Shown: piece by piece, positions 42,596 through 47,561 of the stretch
How the letters are laid out: the number at the start of each line of letters is the position of its first letter
How positions within the stretch are numbered: the first letter of the stretch is position 1
DNA from: CAZJYC01 sp964550165
GTDB taxonomy: Bacteria > Acidobacteriota > Aminicenantia > Aminicenantales > Aminicenantaceae
DNA: 47,561 bases
Assembly (NCBI GenBank): GCA_964550165.1
Contig: CAZJYC010000013.1
Span: 1 to 47,561 of the forward strand
Direction of reading: 5' to 3'
Translations under genes and position numbers: made by a program
Notes under the pieces: model-generated
The model's input: the letters and a program-made list of their open reading frames with translations, nothing else
What the model was told of the DNA's origin: nothing
Database searches by the model: none

Positions 42596-44926
42596 TTGGC
42601 GAGCAGGATGTTGAAGAAGTTTTTCTTTGTTGTGCTCTGTCTCTTCTTTTCTCTTTTTGGCGTTGCCCAGGAACGGATAGAAAAGATTGATGTTGAAGGC
42701 AACGTGCGGGTACCCAGGGAAACAGTTCTTTATTATCTCTCGATGAAAGAGGGAAGCGCCTTCAACAGAGATGCTTTAAGGGAAGATTTCAGGAGCCTCT
42801 GGTCAACAGGATTTTTTTCCAGCATCAAAATCGAAGAAAAAGATGGAACAGAAGGGAAAATCATAAAAATCCTCGTTGAAGAAAATCCTCTGGCCCGAGC
42901 CGTCGCTTTTGAGACAGAAAAGAATCGGACGAAAAAGGATATTGTCGACTGGCTGAAAGCGAGAGGGGAGTTCATTCGACCTTATTCTTTTTGCAGTCCT
43001 TCAAAAATCCAGAAGATGAAAGAAGCAATCGAAGAATTTCTCCTCGAAAGGGGTTTTTCAGAAGGAAGAGTTGATACCGGTTTGAACGAAAAAGAGAAGA
43101 ACACGATTGAAATTGTTTTCCATGTCGAGGAAGGGAGTCAATCCAGGATCGGAGAAGTCGTTTTCGAGGGGCAGACAGGAGTTCCCGCGAAAATTCTTCG
43201 AAGCGCCATGAAAGAGAACAGGAGGCACGGAATTCTCTCCTACATCACAGGCAAGGATATTTTTAACAAGATTAAACTCGATGAGGACCTGATCCGCATA
43301 AAGAATAAACTCGAAGAGTACGGATACAGAAAACCGTCAGTCGGTTGTCCCAGAATTGAAGAGATTACAAAGCGGAATATTTTTTTCAAAAAAGAGTTGA
43401 TGAAGAAAATCATAATTCCTGTTGAGGCTGGTGATCTTTATGCCTTTGGCGAAGCCAAAATCGAAGGAAACAAAGAGATCTCCGTTCCAGCCTTACAGGC
43501 ATTCCTAGGATTCAAGGAGGGCGAAGTCTACAACGCAGAACTCAGGGAACAAGCCGTCAAGGAGATGGAGAGACTCTACAGAGAAAATGGCTATTTTTAT
43601 GTTCGAGTGACTCCAAAGGAACGGCTCGATTCTGCTTGCAAGCGTGTGGACATAACTTTTGACATCGAAGAAGGCGAGATGGTTTATCTCCACAGACTGG
43701 AATTCAAAGGCAATACATTCACCAAGGATAAAGTCCTCAGAAGAGAAATGCTCATCCAAGAAGGAGAAATGTTCAACATGTCTCTGTTCGAGAAGAGTGT
43801 TCTCAGGCTCCAGCGGCTGGGGATAGCGAGACTGGAAAAGGAGCCGTCCGTGCAGGCGGACTCCAGGGAACATCAAAAAATCGACATCACCCTTCCTGTT
43901 GATGAGCTTCAAAAGGGCGCTTTCCATTTTTCAGGCGGCTACAACGATTACCGGGGAACTTATGTTGGCTTGGACTACTCCACCGTGAATTTTCTCGGTG
44001 CGGGCGAACGCTTGCAGTTTGTCCTTGACCATGGCGAGAAGGTTAAGAATTATGTTTTTGGAATTTATGAGCCTTATCTTTTCGACCGGCCACCCACCAC
44101 CCTCGGCCTCAGTGTTTATTATCGTGATATCACGCTTCCCGATCCGGACTACATTCGGCTCGGCCAAGGAGTAGACATTGCACTCGATACTGGCATCAAT
44201 CGATTTTTAAGAGCAAATTTTACTTACGGCTACGAAAGGGTAGATGCTGAGCTGCCGGAAGAGGAGGGTGCCGGAGGCTTTGACCCTATTTACTTATCGT
44301 TATTCGGCCTCGGCAGCTTTCATGTCAGCAGCTTGACCGTCGGATTGTACAATTTCCCGGTGGACAACTCTTTTCCTCCGTCCAGAAAGTTTTCCTTTTC
44401 GTTATCCTGCAAATTGTTCGGGTCATTTCTCGGAGGCGATATTGATTTGATCCAGCCCCGTTTTGAATTCAGTGTTTTCCATCCGCTTGTGAGAAAACAC
44501 GCAATCGGATTTCATGCTGAGTATCAGTTTGATAAGGCCCTGAAGGATTCTCAAGTGCCATTCTGGGAGAGGTTCTATCTGGGAGGAAGAGATTCCCTCA
44601 GGGGTTATCGGGCCTTCAGCGTCGGGCCTCGCAGTGAGCGCGGTACGAACATTGGAGGCGAAAAAGCTCTTGTTTTCAACTTTGAGTATATCTTTCCTGT
44701 CAGGCAACCCTTTTATGCTGCTCTTTTTTATGATGCTGGCAGCGCCTATGATTCAGGCCAGGAAATCAGCCTGAAGAATATGTACACCTCGACCGGGCTC
44801 GAAATAAGAATATCACTCTCTTTCCTGTCGACACCAATCAGGCTTATTTTCGCTTACAACAACCGCAGAGCCCGGCCCGAGGATTCCCATTTTGCCTTCC
44901 GCCTTGCGCTTGGAACAACTTTTTAA
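42596..44926 (+). CDS. Omp85/BamA-family outer-membrane assembly protein
   Basis: A 776-residue outer-membrane protein. After a signal peptide ending near FGVAQERIEK come several POTRA domains (IEKIDVEGNVRVPRETVLYY, IGEVVFEGQTGVPAKILRSA, GEAKIEGNKEISVPALQAFL, LHRLEFKGNTFTKDKVLRRE) over about residues 22-420, and then a 16-strand barrel. The family motif is present as GGRDSLRGYR, and the chain ends in FRLALGTTF with terminal Phe. The protein inserts barrels into the outer membrane; it may be BamA itself or a TamA-like paralog, as no lpxD or skp-type neighbours are nearby. The TTG at 42596 is chosen because GAGGAAGG lies six bases upstream; an ATG at 42608 lacks this. Confidence 0.9.
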   Translation: MASRMLKKFFFVVLCLFFSLFGVAQERIEKIDVEGNVRVPRETVLYYLSMKEGSAFNRDALREDFRSLWSTGFFSSIKIEEKDGTEGKIIKILVEENPLARAVAFETEKNRTKKDIVDWLKARGEFIRPYSFCSPSKIQKMKEAIEEFLLERGFSEGRVDTGLNEKEKNTIEIVFHVEEGSQSRIGEVVFEGQTGVPAKILRSAMKENRRHGILSYITGKDIFNKIKLDEDLIRIKNKLEEYGYRKPSVGCPRIEEITKRNIFFKKELMKKIIIPVEAGDLYAFGEAKIEGNKEISVPALQAFLGFKEGEVYNAELREQAVKEMERLYRENGYFYVRVTPKERLDSACKRVDITFDIEEGEMVYLHRLEFKGNTFTKDKVLRREMLIQEGEMFNMSLFEKSVLRLQRLGIARLEKEPSVQADSREHQKIDITLPVDELQKGAFHFSGGYNDYRGTYVGLDYSTVNFLGAGERLQFVLDHGEKVKNYVFGIYEPYLFDRPPTTLGLSVYYRDITLPDPDYIRLGQGVDIALDTGINRFLRANFTYGYERVDAELPEEEGAGGFDPIYLSLFGLGSFHVSSLTVGLYNFPVDNSFPPSRKFSFSLSCKLFGSFLGGDIDLIQPRFEFSVFHPLVRKHAIGFHAEYQFDKALKDSQVPFWERFYLGGRDSLRGYRAFSVGPRSERGTNIGGEKALVFNFEYIFPVRQPFYAALFYDAGSAYDSGQEISLKNMYTSTGLEIRISLSFLSTPIRLIFAYNNRRARPEDSHFAFRLALGTTF

Positions 44927-44942
44927 CCGGATTTGGCAAGAA

Positions 44943-45830
44943 TTATGAAACTCTTTTTACAATCTCTGCCATCCGCCGGATATAATCCGGATTAGTTCCG
45001 CAGCAGCCGCCGACAAGTTTGGCGCCGTTCTCGATAATCTTGGGGATAAACTTGACAAAATCTTCAATCCCCTGGGAATAGGTCACTTCGCCTGAAGAGG
45101 TGAGCACAGGCTGGCCGGCATTGGGCTGGCAAAGGAGGGGTAGGGAAGTAGCATCTCTCATAATTTTGATAAGATCGACCATGTCAGAACTGTCCAGAGT
45201 GCAGTTTGCGCCGATGACAGGCACAGCCTGAGCTTCGAGCTCTTGCACGCATTGAGAGATGCTATTGCCCATGATGGTGAAATAGCCCCTTGGATTTTTG
45301 TTGAAAGTCATGGTCACAAAAATGGGCAGCCGAAAGACTTTCCTTGCGCCTCTAAGCGCGCAAAGAGCCTCTTTTATGTCATACTGAGTCTCGATCAGGA
45401 GAAAATCGACTTTGCCCTCGGATAAGCCCCGCGCCTGTTCTGCATAAGCTTCCTCGAATTCTTCTTCGGTGAATTCCCCAAGCGGCTTTAGGAATTTCCC
45501 TGTTGGTCCCATACTGCCTGCTACATATCCTGCCGCAGGTTTGGACTCGCTGGCAAGGATGGCAGCCTTGAGGTTGAATTCATAGCATTTGCCATCCAAG
45601 CCGTGAGAAGCGAGCTTAATCTTATTCCCTCCAAAGCTGTTGGTCAGAACCACATCCGACCCGGCCTCAAAATAGCTCTTGTGAATTTTCTGCACGATAT
45701 CCGGTTTTTCTACATTCCAGGACTCCGGACAGGCTCCTTTGGGAAAACCATGCCTGATGAGCTCAGTGCCCATCCCTCCGTCGAGCAAAACGGTTCGTTC
45801 CTTAATCAGATCGAAGATTGTTCTAGCCAT
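44943..45830 (-). CDS. Homocysteine S-methyltransferase domain protein
   Basis: A 295-residue TIM-barrel enzyme equal to the first module of MetH (also the BHMT family). It opens with LLDGGMGTELIRHG, and the zinc-binding cysteines are Cys210 in GANCTL and the pair Cys276-Cys277 in VGGCCGTNP. It transfers a methyl group to homocysteine to make methionine; the methyl donor could be a methylated corrinoid protein, betaine or S-methylmethionine. There is no pterin or B12 module in the same chain, so a separate corrinoid partner such as the one encoded at 5509-6159 is conceivable. GAGGAGA lies nine bases before the ATG. Confidence 0.92.
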   Translation of the reverse strand: MARTIFDLIKERTVLLDGGMGTELIRHGFPKGACPESWNVEKPDIVQKIHKSYFEAGSDVVLTNSFGGNKIKLASHGLDGKCYEFNLKAAILASESKPAAGYVAGSMGPTGKFLKPLGEFTEEEFEEAYAEQARGLSEGKVDFLLIETQYDIKEALCALRGARKVFRLPIFVTMTFNKNPRGYFTIMGNSISQCVQELEAQAVPVIGANCTLDSSDMVDLIKIMRDATSLPLLCQPNAGQPVLTSSGEVTYSQGIEDFVKFIPKIIENGAKLVGGCCGTNPDYIRRMAEIVKRVS

Positions 45831-46067
45831 CGCCCATTCTCCTCAGAATGCATGAGCTGACCATCATATCCTCTAAAAAGAACGATGTCAAAGAAAGGAA
45901 CAAGAAAGGAAAAGGTCTTGAGCAAGATTCGAGCCGAGTCTATTCTCAGAATCTAAAGAATTCAACCTGGACATATTGTTGACATCATTTTTATGGGCGC
46001 TAAGATAGCCCAAATCTTTACATTCTTCGAAGCGAATTCGACATAGTCAACAACGCAAGAACCGAAG

Positions 46068-47519
46068 TTATGATGAAGTGCGTTTTTTTGACTTTTCCTG
46101 CCAATAGAAGAAAGCCGGGACGCCAAGGCTGAGCAAGGCCAATCCAATCCTGGATTTTATGGGCTCAGCGATTATGATGTTGATAAAAATGGCAGCGTTG
46201 ACCAGAACAAAAAAGAGAGGCAGGGCTGGATAGCCCCAAGCTTTGTAAGGTCTTGGCTTTTTTGGTTGCTTGACACGGAGGATGATAACAGCCAGGCCAG
46301 TGAGGGCAAAGAAGATGACCAGGGCAAAGACAACGTATTCATAAAGCTGCTTGAATGTCCCGGAAAGGCAGAGCAATCCTGACCACATGGCCTGGCCAAT
46401 CAGGGCTTTGGATGGAACATGGTATCTGGGGTGAATGTACGACATGCTACGAAAAAAAGCGCCGTCCTCGGCCATGGCATAATAAACCCTTGGCCCATAG
46501 ATAATGGTTGCGCTCAAACAGCCAAAAATAGCGGCCATAATGGCGGCTGAAACAAAAAAAGTAATGCGCGGTCCAAAAAGCTGGGTTGAGGCAAGCTCTC
46601 CAATCCGGGTAACTCCCTTCATTCTGTCCACAGGAAGAGCCAAAACATAAACGAGGTTCACCAGGAAATAAACGAATGTGACACTGAGAGTGCCCAGGAT
46701 CAGTCCCAGAGGGATGTTGCGCTCGGGCTTTTTAATCTCTTCTGCGGTGCAGTTCACCGAGTACCAGCCGTCGTATGTCCAGAAGACAGAGATAAGGGCC
46801 AATCCGAAGAGCCTCAGGGTGTTCCAGCTAAAGCCAGTTTCGCCTGCAAAGAGCTGAGCAAAACTCGATATCCCTGATTTTTTTCCCAGGGCAAGCCCGA
46901 AGATGATGATTCCGGCGACACAGGCGATCCTCAAAAAGGTGAAAATGTTTTGGACGATGATTCCGCCGGTTATGCCGAAATAATTGACAGCGGAAAGTAT
47001 AATTATGGAAGCCAAAGCCACAAGCTGTCCGGCAGAAAGAGAGTAAGAAAACCAGAAAATGTTCAGGCGCAAAAGAAAGGCTTGTGTGGATAGACAGGGG
47101 ATAAAATAGCCGACGAATTCGGCAAAGGCCACAGCCAGGGCTGCGATGCCGCCGCACATGATGAACCAGAAAAATCCCCATCCGTAGAAGAATCCAGCCC
47201 AGGGGCCGTAGGCTTCGCGGATGTAAATATATTGTCCGCCAGCACTGGGAAACATCGCGCCCAGCTCGGCAAAAGAAAGGGCTCCGCTCATAGTGATGAA
47301 TCCGCCGATAAGAAAAACAGCCAGAATTAAGCCAGGCGAAGGGAGATATTCGGCGACGTCGCCAGTGGTCATGAATATCCCAGAGCCGACCACAGCGCCG
47401 ATGACCAGAAAGGTCGTGTCGAGAAGGTTCAGCTTTCTGAGAAATTTCGGCTCTTCCCGGCTATTTGAGTCGGACAAGGTTGGCTTGCTTGAATTGATCT
47501 CTAGGCGCATGGAATTCAT
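46068..47519 (-). CDS. APC-family amino-acid permease
   Basis: A 483-residue integral membrane protein with about 12 hydrophobic segments and a cytoplasmic N-terminal tail of 30 residues. The first segment carries the APC signature VIGAVVGSGIFMTTG, and later SGALSFAELGAMFPSAGGQY (segment 2) and EEIKKPERNIPLG are typical. The overall form is that of LAT/SteT-like serine/threonine or neutral amino-acid exchangers. AGGGAAAA precedes the ATG at 47519. It is on the same strand as the homocysteine methyltransferase gene but 237 bases upstream of it, with no visible gene between. Confidence 0.93.
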   Translation of the reverse strand: MNSMRLEINSSKPTLSDSNSREEPKFLRKLNLLDTTFLVIGAVVGSGIFMTTGDVAEYLPSPGLILAVFLIGGFITMSGALSFAELGAMFPSAGGQYIYIREAYGPWAGFFYGWGFFWFIMCGGIAALAVAFAEFVGYFIPCLSTQAFLLRLNIFWFSYSLSAGQLVALASIIILSAVNYFGITGGIIVQNIFTFLRIACVAGIIIFGLALGKKSGISSFAQLFAGETGFSWNTLRLFGLALISVFWTYDGWYSVNCTAEEIKKPERNIPLGLILGTLSVTFVYFLVNLVYVLALPVDRMKGVTRIGELASTQLFGPRITFFVSAAIMAAIFGCLSATIIYGPRVYYAMAEDGAFFRSMSYIHPRYHVPSKALIGQAMWSGLLCLSGTFKQLYEYVVFALVIFFALTGLAVIILRVKQPKKPRPYKAWGYPALPLFFVLVNAAIFINIIIAEPIKSRIGLALLSLGVPAFFYWQEKSKKRTSS

Positions 47520-47561
47520 TATATTTTCCCTAATTCTCCAAAATAATCAAGACAGGTTTCT

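Noticed and set aside
45885..45956. A 23-codon ORF starting MSKKGTRKEKV between the permease and homocysteine methyltransferase genes
   Set aside because: Very short, no ribosome binding site, no recognised family; it may be another decayed gene but the evidence is too thin.

Overview
The window is a chromosomal segment of a Gram-negative bacterium with an outer membrane (an Omp85/BamA protein, two TonB-dependent receptor-type barrels, many signal peptides). Several families point to the Acidobacteriota/Aminicenantota area: two GWxTD-domain proteins, sulfatase-like proteins fused to TPR repeats, large sortilin-type Asp-box propellers, 6-bladed beta-propeller proteins and a zinc-ribbon/Ser-Thr kinase/TolB-like/TPR protein. 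This placement is inferred from gene families, not from a marker gene. Starts are often TTG or GTG behind a good Shine-Dalgarno sequence, and several intergenic regions carry sigma70-like TTGACN/TANNNT promoters. No rRNA, tRNA, CRISPR array, complete insertion sequence or phage gene was found.

Left part (1-9.8 kb): a secreted sortilin-type propeller protein (172-3291) with a possible 46-residue coupled small ORF at its end faces a minus-strand methyl-transfer operon. That operon is a B12-binding corrinoid protein, a free-standing MetH-activation-like protein and an MttB-family methyltransferase (6159 down to 3417), with a SAM methyltransferase further upstream. Two secreted proteins follow: a 6-bladed propeller and an unrecognised 315-residue protein.

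Middle (9.9-25.1 kb): a LytS-type histidine kinase truncated in its ATPase domain and fused in frame to a LytTR response regulator; a secreted protein that keeps the residue pattern of a HipA/PI3-4-kinase-like fold; a 971-residue TonB-receptor-like protein closed by a strong terminator; a sulfatase-like/TPR protein overlapping a GWxTD lipoprotein; a second GWxTD/TPR protein; a membrane-anchored protein; and a membrane Ser/Thr kinase with TolB-like and TPR sensor domains.

Right part (25.2-47.5 kb): a small secreted protein plus a BtuB-like TonB receptor, a 63-residue DUF4177-like protein, a second sortilin-type propeller (paralog of the first), an aldo/keto reductase, a secreted esterase, a nitroreductase, a SAM methyltransferase, another 6-bladed propeller, an S9 prolyl-oligopeptidase-type peptidase, a small outer-membrane-like protein, an MFS transporter, BamA/Omp85, and on the minus strand a homocysteine S-methyltransferase and an APC amino-acid permease. 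Together the genes suggest an organism that digests peptides and imports amino acids, uses corrinoid-dependent methyl transfer, and invests in secreted propeller and TPR proteins.

The least explained material lies between genes: a mosaic intergenic repeat family with four copies between 32.3 and 41.1 kb (two with terminal inverted repeats), a REP-like palindrome, and four apparent C-terminal remnants of lost genes.
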